Positions 32,088 to 40,058 of a stretch of 40,058 nt of DNA are shown one piece after another. Source of the DNA: CAZKRU01 sp964555235 (GTDB lineage: Bacteria; Verrucomicrobiota; Verrucomicrobiia; Methylacidiphilales; CAMAQI01); contig CAZKRU010000038.1 in the NCBI GenBank assembly GCA_964555235.1, positions 1 through 40,058 on the forward strand. The letters run 5' to 3'. Under the pieces are notes generated by a model that did not search any database, was not told the DNA's origin, and saw nothing but the letters and a program-made list of their open reading frames with translations. The position numbers were made by a program, and so were the translations under genes. Position 1 is the first letter of the stretch. Each line of letters opens with the position of its first letter.

Positions 32088-33202
32088 TCCATCCTCCCTG
32101 AGCGCGCCGCCTCCCAAAGCCCTTGAGCAAATCGTAGTGGACTGTAGCGCTCCACTCTCAACCGGCTCTGTTCTCCCCACTCGTGACGCGTCTCTTCGGA
32201 AAGCGAATGCACTTCCCCCATCGCCTCAATCAGCTCTTGAACCTGGTTCGGATTAAACAAAAGCCCATTCACTCGCTCCTGTACCAACTCACTCGCACCG
32301 AGAGTCCGGCTGCAAATGACCGGAAGCCCCGCCGCACAGGCCTCGTTCACCACCAACCCCCACTGCTCGGTGAGCGCCGGATGAATAAATCCACTCGCCA
32401 TTCCATACCATGGCGCAATTTGCTGATACGTCAGAAATCCCGGAAAATGAACAAACGCTTCCACCCCGTGATTCGCCACCCGTCGATGTAACTTTTGCTC
32501 TTCAACACCACTCCCACACAAAACCAGATCCCACGCTTCACTCCCCAAAAGCTGTCGGTATCCGGCATACGCATCGACCAGCAAGGTCAAGTTTTTCCTC
32601 GGAATCATTCGGGAAACCACAATCCAGTAGGGACGCACCGGGAGTCCCTGGGGACGTTCCCCCGTAATCGCCAGGTCCCGACGGATCCGATCTGCCTCGA
32701 TCCGAAAAAAATCGTTATCCACCGCATCATAACCATAAAAAATGCGACGCCCCGACATCCCCAATTTCAATAAATAATCCCGATGCGCCTTTCCTCCCAC
32801 CAGCCCGGAGGAAAACTTACGAACGAACCGCCACGATTTATATTTTTCAATGAGCCAATGCCGTTGCGCGTCGTCTTCCTTGCTTTCGCTCATCAAGATC
32901 GTGTGAACCCGATTCTCACAGCACCAGCGCAGCGCCTTTCGGGAATATTCAAAACCCCACCCCGGAATCGCCATGGCATCCGGCTGCAGAGTTCGAAGCA
33001 AACCGTCCATCGACGCCTCTCTCCCTTCCAGCGTAATGAGAGGAAACCCAAACGGAACGTCACCCCATGGATGTTCTCCACTCCGTTCCATCATTTGAAT
33101 TGCAGTGAGACGCCCCCCTCTTTCCCGAAGCAACTTCTCCGTCGCCCTCAACCGGGCTGCGTGATATCCGCCCAGATGCTCAAAGAGAACAACGACGTGC
33201 AT
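32084..33202 (-). CDS. Family 4 glycosyltransferase (first of pair)
   Basis: A 372-residue GT-B enzyme starting MHVVVLFEHLGGYHAARL. The donor-site features are WIVVSRMIPRKNLTLLVDAY, LVLCGSG and the EX7E region HPALTEQWGLVVNEACAAGLPV, in which E and E are the nucleotide-sugar contacts. The N-terminal half is less typical. It lies 15 bases after the chemoreceptor gene and overlaps the next transferase by four bases, so the three genes form one transcript. It probably acts in exopolysaccharide or LPS synthesis in the cytoplasm. Confidence 0.87.
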   Translation of the reverse strand: MHVVVLFEHLGGYHAARLRATEKLLRERGGRLTAIQMMERSGEHPWGDVPFGFPLITLEGREASMDGLLRTLQPDAMAIPGWGFEYSRKALRWCCENRVHTILMSESKEDDAQRHWLIEKYKSWRFVRKFSSGLVGGKAHRDYLLKLGMSGRRIFYGYDAVDNDFFRIEADRIRRDLAITGERPQGLPVRPYWIVVSRMIPRKNLTLLVDAYAGYRQLLGSEAWDLVLCGSGVEEQKLHRRVANHGVEAFVHFPGFLTYQQIAPWYGMASGFIHPALTEQWGLVVNEACAAGLPVICSRTLGASELVQERVNGLLFNPNQVQELIEAMGEVHSLSEETRHEWGEQSRLRVERYSPLRFAQGLWEAARSGRMD

Positions 33203-33217
33203 GAAGCGCGCTCCCCG

Positions 33218-34810
33218 TCATCGCGGTCCGGGAAGACGCAATTCCGAAGAAGCCCGAGAGGTTGTGGGAGACTGAGCCAACGCGGCAGGGATGGAACCGA
33301 CTAAAACCGAGAGGGAAGTCACCGCATCCTTCAGCGCCATCGATTGGGCACTGAGTTCATTCGCAGCCGCTGCCGTCTCCTCGGAACTCGCCGCATTCGC
33401 TTGAACCGTTTTGTCGAGATCAGAAACTGCCGCATTGATCTGACTGATCCCCTGCGTCTGCTCACGCGAGGCTCCAGCAATTTGAGAAACCACTTCGTCG
33501 ACTTTTCGGGTCCCCTTTACAATTTCACTGAAAACATCCACCGCCCGCTTACTAATCTCCACACCGCGGCTGCTTCGTTGAATCGATTCCTCAATCTTAT
33601 CAGCGGTTTCATGAGCCGCTTGAGCACAGCGTTGAGCCAGATTTCGAACTTCATCCGCAACCACTGCAAATCCAAGACCCGCTTCACCCGCACGAGCCGC
33701 TTCAACCGCAGCATTGAGCGCGAGAATATTAGTTTGGAAGGCAATCTCATCGATGTTTTTGATGATTTTTGAAATTTCATCGCTCGAGGCCTTGATCTCA
33801 TCCATCGCCTTGCGCATCCCTTCCATCTCGTGGGACCCGGACTCCGCCACCGCACGCGTTTCGCCCGTGATTTTCTTCGCAGTTTCCGCGTGATCCGCAT
33901 TGACTTGAGTCATGCTCGAAAGCTCTTCCAACGCCGCGCTCGTCTCCTCCAGAGCCGCTGCCTGTCGTGTCGCTCCCTCTGCAAGCGACTGACTGGCATT
34001 CGAAACCTCGCCGGAAGCTCCTGCCGTCTGTTGACTTGCCGAATCAATTTCTCCAATGGCTTGGGAAAGAGGCTTCATAATCATCCGCTCATTCAAGAAC
34101 CATGAGATAATTCCCAACACAATCGCCAAGGGAATCATCATCACCGTAGCCCACCCGGTACCATCCATCACCGCTTCACTCACTTTTTTGGGATCTGAAA
34201 TCAATACAACCGCCCCATGCATATCCCCCACCTTCCAATTCTCCATTTCAAATCCGAAAATATCTTTTCGATCTCCGGTCGGGCTTTTTGCGGGATCTCC
34301 ATGACACATTAGACAATCGGAGGTCAGTCGGATCGGACGGGCATAAATGAGCTTTCCCGTGGAACGCTCCACTTCAAAATATTCATCCAGATCGCTTGAT
34401 TCCAGTGACGCTAAAATTTTTTCCTCAGCTGGCGTTGGGGCATTTTTTTTGTTTCGGGGGGAGCGACTGGGAGTCCGAAATTCAAAACCTTCCTCTTTTG
34501 CTAATTTTTCAACCGACTGCCACGCAGCAACCACGGGAACGGTTTGATAAATCGTACTCTCTCGAAAATCAGAATGCGTCTTGAGCTCTTCCAGTAGCGC
34601 TACTTGATTAAAAGCCCCTTTCTTTTGAAGAGTCGCCATCGTTTCACGAGTCGTCTCGGCCTCTTTGAGGATGCACCGCATCGAATCGTGAATCAAATCG
34701 CGCCCCTCTCGGTACAGCATATGATTCTGAATGAGAAGCCCTCCAATTGAAGCCGCGATCATCGAACACATCGTTCCCAAAGTAATCTTAGTTCCTAAAC
34801 GCAATTTCAT
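33218..34810 (-). CDS. Methyl-accepting chemotaxis protein with DUF3365 heme-c-type sensor
   Basis: A 530-residue chemoreceptor. Helix 1 is at about 8-28, a periplasmic domain at 30-215 and helix 2 at 218-238. The periplasmic part is of the DUF3365/Tll0287 PAS-like type and carries the c-heme motif CLMCH (166-170) after YARPIRLTSD. The cytoplasmic part has the conserved hairpin tip DEIAFQTNILALNAAVEAAR (354-373) with flanking GLGFAVVADEVRNLAQR. Only about 25 residues link helix 2 to the coiled coil, so a full HAMP domain seems absent. No CheR-binding pentapeptide is at the C-terminus. CAAGGAAC precedes the ATG. A redox or gas ligand is likely; no other chemotaxis gene is nearby. Confidence 0.88.
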   Translation of the reverse strand: MKLRLGTKITLGTMCSMIAASIGGLLIQNHMLYREGRDLIHDSMRCILKEAETTRETMATLQKKGAFNQVALLEELKTHSDFRESTIYQTVPVVAAWQSVEKLAKEEGFEFRTPSRSPRNKKNAPTPAEEKILASLESSDLDEYFEVERSTGKLIYARPIRLTSDCLMCHGDPAKSPTGDRKDIFGFEMENWKVGDMHGAVVLISDPKKVSEAVMDGTGWATVMMIPLAIVLGIISWFLNERMIMKPLSQAIGEIDSASQQTAGASGEVSNASQSLAEGATRQAAALEETSAALEELSSMTQVNADHAETAKKITGETRAVAESGSHEMEGMRKAMDEIKASSDEISKIIKNIDEIAFQTNILALNAAVEAARAGEAGLGFAVVADEVRNLAQRCAQAAHETADKIEESIQRSSRGVEISKRAVDVFSEIVKGTRKVDEVVSQIAGASREQTQGISQINAAVSDLDKTVQANAASSEETAAAANELSAQSMALKDAVTSLSVLVGSIPAALAQSPTTSRASSELRLPGPR

Positions 34811-34941
34811 CAGTTCCTTGGAGTTGTTCGACTTAGATTATACAGAATCCTCATAACATGCAAACTCTGATCAAAAATAAATGCGCCGTCGCGAGATCAA
34901 AAAAGCTTTACCTTGGACTCGGATTGACGGAAAAAGCCCGT

Positions 34942-36531
34942 ATGGCTGAAAAGAAACCTGCCCCAAACCGTCGCGACAGCGCAAAGCCATCCACCTCCAC
35001 TGTCAAAACAAAGTCTTCCCCATCTCCAAAAACCGTCCGTCGCCCGAAAACTTCCTCCAATGATCGCCTTAAGATTCTTTTTATCGCCTCGGAATGCGCC
35101 CCTTTTGCAAAAACCGGCGGTCTCGGAGATGTCGTCCCCGGACTTTCCAAGGCGCTTCTTGCCCTCGGGCATGAAGTTCGAATCATTCTCCCCCTTTATT
35201 CTTGCATTGACCGAGATCGCTACAAAATCCAGCCGCTCCACCCCGTTTGTGTTCACATGGGCCGCCAAGAGGAAAATTGGATCTGCCTTCACGAGTCAAC
35301 CCTAGATGGAAACGTTCCGGTCTGGTTTGTTGAATACGACCGATTCTTCGGACGAAACGGTCTCTACGATGACCTGTGGGGAGAATATCAGGATAATGCC
35401 TTTCGTTTTGCCCTGCTCTGCAAAGCGGCGCTTCAGGTCTGCAAAGACGCCAACTTCATCCCCGACATCATGCATTTGCACGACTGGCAGACCGCTCCCG
35501 CTGCGGCCTTCCTGAAAACTTGGGACTTGTTTCACTCCCCTCTCTCCTCAACCGCCTCCGTTCTCACGATTCACAATATCGGCTATCAAGGCGTTTATCA
35601 CTCGAGCGCCTTCGGCTATTTCGGAATCGGAGAAGAACACTTCGCTCCCAATAAATTCGAGGACCACGGAAAAATCAATCTTCTGAAGGCCGGAGTTCAT
35701 TTTGCTGATGCCATCACGACGGTCTCCCCAAGCCACGCCCAGGAAATCCTCGACCCTTCCGGAGGCAAAGGACTGGCTCAATTTTTAAATGACCGGCGCC
35801 ATGATTTTACGGGAATCCTCAACGGTGCTGACTACGAGCATTGGAATCCGGAAAACGATCCCCTCCTTCCTGCGAATTACTCCGCCCAGGATCTCCGCGG
35901 AAAAATCGCCTGCAAGTCGGCGCTCCAGAAACGGATGGGATTGGAGGTTCGGCCGGATCTTCCCATTTTCGGCATTGTCTCTCGATTTGTTCATCAAAAG
36001 GGATTCGAGCTGATTCGCGAAGTCCTCGCGGGTGCCTTGAAAGAGATGGTCATTCAATGCGTTGTCCTTGGAGCGGGTGATTCCGATACCGAACGTTATT
36101 TTCATGAACTCACCGCCTCGCATCCCGGACGTGTCGGCAGTTTTATCGGGTTTTCCAACGAGCTGGCGCACCTCATTGAAGCCGGTTCCGACTTTTTCCT
36201 CATGCCTTCCCTTTATGAGCCATGTGGACTCAATCAGATTTACTCGATGAAATACGGAACGCTTCCCCTCGTCAGAGCCACCGGCGGACTGGAAGATACC
36301 GTCATCAGTTACCACGAATTCAACGGAGCCGGAACGGGATTCAAATTTCATGACCCCATCGGCGCCGCGCTCTACTACACCCTCGGACTCGCCGTCTCCA
36401 CTTGGTACGATCGTCCGCACCATATTGCCGCCATGCGTCAATCTGCGATGAAAGTCTCCTTCCCCTGGTCAACCGCAGCGACTCAATATCTCGAGGTTTA
36501 TCGCAAAGCGATTCGGAATCGTCGGGCTTAA
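34942..36531 (+). CDS. glgA: Glycogen (starch) synthase
   Basis: Elongates alpha-1,4-glucan from ADP-glucose, in the cytoplasm. The core starts at LKILFIASECAPFAKTGGLGDV, where KTGGLGDV (57-64) binds ADP-glucose; then LHDWQTAPAA, TIHNIGYQGVY, FGIVSRFVHQKG and the catalytic EPCGLNQIYSMKYG. The 529-residue length includes a 40-residue basic Ser/Thr/Pro/Lys-rich N-terminal extension that most GlgA proteins lack. ATG at 34858 would add 28 more residues; neither start has a clear ribosome site. It is divergent from the chemoreceptor gene and overlaps the ribosome site of the YdcF-like gene. No glgB, glgC or glgP is in the window. Confidence 0.93.
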   Translation: MAEKKPAPNRRDSAKPSTSTVKTKSSPSPKTVRRPKTSSNDRLKILFIASECAPFAKTGGLGDVVPGLSKALLALGHEVRIILPLYSCIDRDRYKIQPLHPVCVHMGRQEENWICLHESTLDGNVPVWFVEYDRFFGRNGLYDDLWGEYQDNAFRFALLCKAALQVCKDANFIPDIMHLHDWQTAPAAAFLKTWDLFHSPLSSTASVLTIHNIGYQGVYHSSAFGYFGIGEEHFAPNKFEDHGKINLLKAGVHFADAITTVSPSHAQEILDPSGGKGLAQFLNDRRHDFTGILNGADYEHWNPENDPLLPANYSAQDLRGKIACKSALQKRMGLEVRPDLPIFGIVSRFVHQKGFELIREVLAGALKEMVIQCVVLGAGDSDTERYFHELTASHPGRVGSFIGFSNELAHLIEAGSDFFLMPSLYEPCGLNQIYSMKYGTLPLVRATGGLEDTVISYHEFNGAGTGFKFHDPIGAALYYTLGLAVSTWYDRPHHIAAMRQSAMKVSFPWSTAATQYLEVYRKAIRNRRA

Positions 36532-36539
36532 GGAAATTT

Positions 36540-37346
36540 ATGGAGTGGACCTGGTATTTAAAAAAGTTTCTCACGTGGGGACTCTACCCGCTCTCAATCT
36601 CTTTGTTTCTTCAAGCCTTTGGATTCATTCAACACCTTCGAGGACGCCGCTCTGGGGTGCGCTGGATTTTTGCCGGCTTTTTGATATTCGTCCTGACTTC
36701 GATTGGCATCGGCTTCCCTCGCGCTCTTTATCACTTGGAGCGAATTTATCCCTCCTTCTCCGAGCTCGAAGCCATGACAAAGCACTATCCCCAACTCCCG
36801 TCAGCTCGCTGGATCGTGGTACTGGGCGCGGGATCATTTGAGTATCCTGAAGGCTCTCCCGTCTGCAAACTTCCTCCCCTTGCGGTTTCCCGAGTCGTCG
36901 AAGCGATCTGGCTTCACCACCGACTCCCTCATACCAAAATCCTCTTCTGCGGAGGCTCCGTTTTTAACCAATCGATCGAAGCCGAAGTAATGGCAGGACT
37001 TGCAAAAGAGCTCGGAGTTGACAAAAAAGATCTGGATCTCGAAACAAAATCTCAAGACACGGCAGACCAAGCCAAGGCCGTAGCGCTTCGCTTGGGCAAA
37101 GGACCCATCCTTTTAGTCACGAGTGCCTGGCATCTGCCTCGCGCCGTCTACTTGTTCAAGGCACAAGGAATCGACGTCATCCCGGTACCCGCGAACTTCG
37201 ATACCCATTATCCCCCTGCCAGATTCCAAATTCCACTCCCCTTTCCTTCATCGGAAAGTGTCGGCGCCTCAGAAACCATCACCAAACAAGCTCTCGGCTC
37301 CGTTTGGGAACGCATCCGGTCAAACCCTGCCCACGAATCACGCTAA
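36540..37346 (+). CDS. YdcF/ElyC-like DUF218 membrane protein
   Basis: A 268-residue protein with two N-terminal membrane helices (about 10-30 and 40-60) and a DUF218 domain starting at RWIVVLGAGSFEYPEG. Further family marks are ILFCGGSVFNQSIEAEVM, SQDTADQAKAV and LLVTSAWHLPRAVYLF. ElyC and related proteins act in peptidoglycan or envelope assembly and the domain faces the periplasm. ATG at 36540 is chosen because AAGGAAAT overlaps the glgA stop. Translation is probably coupled to glgA, with no known functional tie. Confidence 0.85.
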   Translation: MEWTWYLKKFLTWGLYPLSISLFLQAFGFIQHLRGRRSGVRWIFAGFLIFVLTSIGIGFPRALYHLERIYPSFSELEAMTKHYPQLPSARWIVVLGAGSFEYPEGSPVCKLPPLAVSRVVEAIWLHHRLPHTKILFCGGSVFNQSIEAEVMAGLAKELGVDKKDLDLETKSQDTADQAKAVALRLGKGPILLVTSAWHLPRAVYLFKAQGIDVIPVPANFDTHYPPARFQIPLPFPSSESVGASETITKQALGSVWERIRSNPAHESR

Positions 37347-37414
37347 TTTCTCATTCGCGGTCATTCGTGAAATTCGCGGGTAAAAATCTGTTTCTTTTCT
37401 GATTTCATAGGCTT
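37347..37414. repeat. Short dispersed repeat between YdcF-like and prepilin peptidase genes
   Basis: CATTCGCGGTCATTCGTGAA, followed by ATTCGCGGGTAAAAATCTG, is the 'ATTCGTGG-ATTCGCGGTAAAA' type of intergenic repeat found in many environmental bacterial genomes. It fills most of the 68-base gap and belongs with the other repeats by style. Confidence 0.4.
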
Positions 37415-38293
37415 TTGCTTGGCATTTCCTCAAAAATAGGCCATTCAAGAGGGGTGGATTCTGCCTTACCTTGGTCTCACCCCATTTTCGGGGGCTTCTT
37501 CTTTTTAGTCGGAGCCTGCATCGGTTCATTTCTGAATGTCTGCATCTACCGGATCCCCCTGGAGGTTTCGCTCTCGAAACAACGCTCCTACTGCCCTTCT
37601 TGCGGCTCTGCCATTCCGTGGCGTTATAATATTCCGATCCTCAGTTGGTTTTTGCTGGGTGGACGCACCGCCTGCTGTTCCGTCAAAATGGATGCGCGCT
37701 ACTGGATCGTCGAATTGATGACCGCCGTTTTTTTCTATGCGCTCTGGAAAATCGAAACGCCTCCTTTTTTTGTCGTCTACGCCATCATGATTTCCGGCCT
37801 GCTCGTCGCGAGCTGCATTGACATTGATTACTTCATCATTCCCGATCGCTTCACTTTGGGCGGATGCCTTGCCGGATTTATCGCCAGTGCCCTCGTTCCC
37901 GAACTTCATGGACAGTCGACCCCGTGGCAGGGATTTATCGAAAGCCTTCGAGGGGCCTTCGTCGGTGGAATGATTCTGTGGATTATTGCGAAAGTCGGCG
38001 CCTTTGTTTTCAAAAAAGAGGCCATGGGGCTGGGTGATGTCAAATTCCTCGCCGGCATTGGCGCCTTCCTCGGACCGTGGGGTGCGATCTTTGTTCTCGC
38101 CTCTTCCTCGGTGGTCGGATCGGTTTTTGGATTGCTGATCATGGCGCGACGTCAAAAAGCGTGGGGATTGCGAATGCCCTACGGCCCTTTCCTCGCGATT
38201 GCCGCAGGCGTTTGGATCTTTGGCGGCTCGATCTGGATGCAGCAATATCTCAATCATTTGAAGCAAGCCCTCCAATTTTTCTCACAACGTTGA
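37415..38293 (+). CDS. pilD: Prepilin peptidase (type IV prepilin leader peptidase/methylase)
   Basis: A 292-residue polytopic membrane aspartic protease that cleaves and N-methylates type IV pilin-like proteins. ACIGSFLNVCIYRIPL (34-49) opens the protein, the zinc-type CPSC is at 60-63, and the catalytic aspartates are in CIDIDYFIIPD (about 134-144) and MGLGDVKFLAG (D208). The second cysteine pair, usually CxxC, reads RTACCSVKMDARY, with C87 and C88 adjacent. The start is a TTG at 37415 or a GTG at 37454; both have weak ribosome sites. It may serve pili, a type II secretion system or competence; no such genes are near. It is eleven bases from the peptidase gene. Confidence 0.9.
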   Translation: MLGISSKIGHSRGVDSALPWSHPIFGGFFFLVGACIGSFLNVCIYRIPLEVSLSKQRSYCPSCGSAIPWRYNIPILSWFLLGGRTACCSVKMDARYWIVELMTAVFFYALWKIETPPFFVVYAIMISGLLVASCIDIDYFIIPDRFTLGGCLAGFIASALVPELHGQSTPWQGFIESLRGAFVGGMILWIIAKVGAFVFKKEAMGLGDVKFLAGIGAFLGPWGAIFVLASSSVVGSVFGLLIMARRQKAWGLRMPYGPFLAIAAGVWIFGGSIWMQQYLNHLKQALQFFSQR

Positions 38294-38303
38294 ATTTTCA
38301 CCT

Positions 38304-39401
38304 ATGACGTTGCTCGAAATCGCACACACGATTTTTGCCTGCCCGACCGCCCCCTTTCACGAATCTCAGCCGCTCAATGCCGTCGTCCAACTTCTCTCGG
38401 ATTTGCCCCATCTCAAGCTTCAACTCGATCGCTACGGAAATCTCTCAGCTCATTACAAATATCGCCCATCGCTTCCTCAACATCTCATGCTGGTGGGACA
38501 TCTGGACCATCCTGGATTTGAAGTCGCCGGGAAACGGCTCCGCTTTTTAGGAGGGGTCGATGAACGTTTTTTCGTCGGAAAACGGATCGCTTACTTTCGA
38601 GAAAACGACCCCGACCCCATTGGTACGGGCGTGATTGAAAAGACCCGCTGGACTCCTTCCGAAAAACAAGTTTGGGCCAGCAAGATTCCGAGGGGAGCCG
38701 CTTTCGCCATGTGGGATCTTCCGAGCTTCCAAAAAAAGGGGGATCGCATCGAAGGCCGGAATTGCGATGACTTTGTCGCCGTTGTCACCATGGTCGCCTT
38801 GTTGAGGGAACTCGCAGAATCGAATGCCCGCACCGAAGTGACCGCGCTTTTCACGAGAGCCGAGGAGGTTGGATTTTACGGATCCCTCGCCGTCGTCCAC
38901 TCCCTCCCAAAAGATCCTCATCGAATGGTGCTTTCCTTGGAGGCCAGCAATGCCAAGGGATTTGCGACATGGAATGGAGGGGTGATTGTTCGCGTTGGAG
39001 ATCGAACCTCCGTCTTTGATTCCGAAATTACCCGGTGGATTCAAACCACGGCGAGTTCACTCGAAAAAACTCCCAATTTTCAATGGCAACGCCGTCTGAT
39101 GGGCGGCGGGAGTTGTGAGGGAACCGCTTTCCAAGCCTGGGGCCACCGCACCGGTGCCCTCGCCCTTCCCCTCGATCATTATCACAATCAAGGAGCCAAT
39201 CTAAAAATCCAACCGGAAGCTGTTTCCCTGCAAGACTGGCAGTCAGAACTCACCCTTCTGAAAGCCTTGGCAACCTTCCCTGAATCGTGGAAAGCCCCGA
39301 CTCAGAAATTGAAAGCTCAATTACAGCCACTTCAGCGGAAGGGGATGCGTGCCCTCCGGAAGAAAACATTGAAATCACCCCGAGATCTCGGCAAACTTTA
39401 G
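38304..39401 (+). CDS. M42-type metalloaminopeptidase
   Basis: A 365-residue cytoplasmic peptidase of the M42 group (glutamyl aminopeptidase/FrvX-like). Metal ligands are in MLVGHLDHPG (H66, D68), EGRNCDDFVAV (D155), TRAEEVGFYG (catalytic E187 and E188) and LSLEASNA (E213). HYHNQGANLKI gives the last ligand. The dimerisation subdomain lies at about 75-145. It probably trims peptides. It follows the prepilin peptidase by ten bases and the FHA gene starts two bases past its stop, so these are cotranscribed. Confidence 0.87.
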   Translation: MTLLEIAHTIFACPTAPFHESQPLNAVVQLLSDLPHLKLQLDRYGNLSAHYKYRPSLPQHLMLVGHLDHPGFEVAGKRLRFLGGVDERFFVGKRIAYFRENDPDPIGTGVIEKTRWTPSEKQVWASKIPRGAAFAMWDLPSFQKKGDRIEGRNCDDFVAVVTMVALLRELAESNARTEVTALFTRAEEVGFYGSLAVVHSLPKDPHRMVLSLEASNAKGFATWNGGVIVRVGDRTSVFDSEITRWIQTTASSLEKTPNFQWQRRLMGGGSCEGTAFQAWGHRTGALALPLDHYHNQGANLKIQPEAVSLQDWQSELTLLKALATFPESWKAPTQKLKAQLQPLQRKGMRALRKKTLKSPRDLGKL

Positions 39402-39403
39402 CA

Positions 39404-40058
39404 ATGGCCTCTCTGATTTACGTGACCGACAATGCCGTTCCCGTCGTTTTCCCCCTCGGGAAGGCGACATTGCTCATTGGCCGTGACGAAGGAATGACCA
39501 TTCAGCTCCCCGATGTCTCCGTCAGTCGAAATCATGCCACGGTGGTTTATGAATCCGGCCTCTTTGTCGTTCACGACAACGGTTCCGCCAACGGTACGTT
39601 TGTGAATGGACAACAGACCCGGCGGCAGGAACTCAAACATCACGATGTTCTTCGATTTGGAGAATACGTCTTCCTCGTCGATCTCTCCGGAGTGGAACAA
39701 CCGAAAAATCCGATTTCGAAATCGCAACAGATCCGCAATCACGCCATGGTCGAAAACATTGAGGTTCGGCGCAAAGGACAGGAATATCGGACCACGGTCG
39801 ACTTTCAACCGCTGAAACAAAATCCCCAGAGCGCTCCGATGCGAATGCTCCTCACCACTCCCGTGACCATCCCCTATCGCCCGGATTACTCCAAAGCCTC
39901 CTTCCTCTGCGGTTGCTTTGGATTCCTACTCTTTGTCCCCGCCATCATGCTCGGCCATCTCTCCGCACCGATGACGGAACGCGCCAAAATCCACCGTTCC
40001 CTCGGTCTGCTGCTCGGCTACCTCTTTCTTTTTGTTTGGCTCGGAGTCTTCTCCTACT
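39404..40058 (+). CDS. FHA-domain membrane protein, 3' end outside the window
   Basis: The first 218 codons of an open frame starting MASLIYVTDNAVPVVF. Residues 20-95 are a forkhead-associated domain with LIGRDEGMTIQLPD, SVSRNHATVVYE and NGSANGTFVNG, whose Arg, Ser and Asn bind phosphothreonine. A polar linker (about 100-165) and then two hydrophobic segments follow (near 173-190 and 202-218). So the FHA domain is cytoplasmic and anchored to the membrane. ATG is at 39404, two bases after the upstream stop codon. No Ser/Thr kinase is in the window. The C-terminal part is missing because of the window edge. Confidence 0.8.
   Translation, partial: MASLIYVTDNAVPVVFPLGKATLLIGRDEGMTIQLPDVSVSRNHATVVYESGLFVVHDNGSANGTFVNGQQTRRQELKHHDVLRFGEYVFLVDLSGVEQPKNPISKSQQIRNHAMVENIEVRRKGQEYRTTVDFQPLKQNPQSAPMRMLLTTPVTIPYRPDYSKASFLCGCFGFLLFVPAIMLGHLSAPMTERAKIHRSLGLLLGYLFLFVWLGVFSY

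Noticed and set aside
35785..36441. Open frame of 218 codons on the minus strand inside glgA
   Set aside because: Antisense of the catalytic part of glycogen synthase; no ribosome site or family match.

Overview
The window looks like a chromosomal segment of a Gram-negative bacterium. It carries lipid A synthesis (lpxB), an outer-membrane barrel, diaminopimelate decarboxylase and glycogen synthase. The style of several proteins (a nucleoredoxin-like thioredoxin with WCFPCRGFTP, a divergent LexA, a Gfo/Idh protein next to lpxB, a HEAT-repeat secreted protein) points to the Verrucomicrobiota/PVC group. That placement is an inference from protein style, not from a marker gene. No tRNA, rRNA, CRISPR array, transposase or prophage gene was seen.

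Positions 1-8773 form a nitrate acquisition locus. Reading right to left on the minus strand it encodes a signal-less NrtA homologue (NasS-like nitrate sensor), a Tat-type NrtA binding protein, a 92-residue membrane protein that looks like NrtS, the permease NrtB, two ABC ATPases, an outer-membrane porin of the alginate-export type, and a NarK/NasA-type MFS nitrate transporter cut by the window edge. A LysR-type regulator (probable NtcB/CysB-like activator) is divergent at the head of the operon. Together they offer a route for nitrate across both membranes by up to three transporter types, with a soluble nitrate sensor. The two ATPases carry complementary changes in the H-loop and the signature, which suggests one canonical and one degenerate ATP site.

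Positions 8834-25631 are mostly housekeeping and envelope genes: a secreted protein of unknown function, a lone phytoene-desaturase-like enzyme (crtI), a redoxin, lysA, tsaD overlapping a carboxyl-terminal protease, UDP-glucuronate decarboxylase, a secreted thioredoxin, a flippase plus polyprenyl-phosphate glycosyltransferase pair, a lipid kinase overlapping lpxB, a Gfo/Idh oxidoreductase, argG with a strong terminator, lexA with a candidate operator, and a Sel1-repeat protein.

Positions 25754-40058 hold an RNase Z-like hydrolase/glutaredoxin/DUF309 operon, a broken YefM-type antitoxin, a TM1410-type glycosidase, a HEAT-repeat protein, a chemoreceptor with a c-type heme motif followed by two glycosyltransferases, glycogen synthase with a YdcF-like protein, a prepilin peptidase, an M42-type peptidase and the start of an FHA-domain membrane protein.

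Several intergenic gaps contain short dispersed repeats with no coding capacity. They include a near-identical inverted pair of about 88 bp flanking argG, three copies of a GC-rich REP-like hairpin, and a roughly 110-165 bp element seen twice, one copy of which appears to supply the C-terminus of the TM1410-type protein and to abut the truncated antitoxin.
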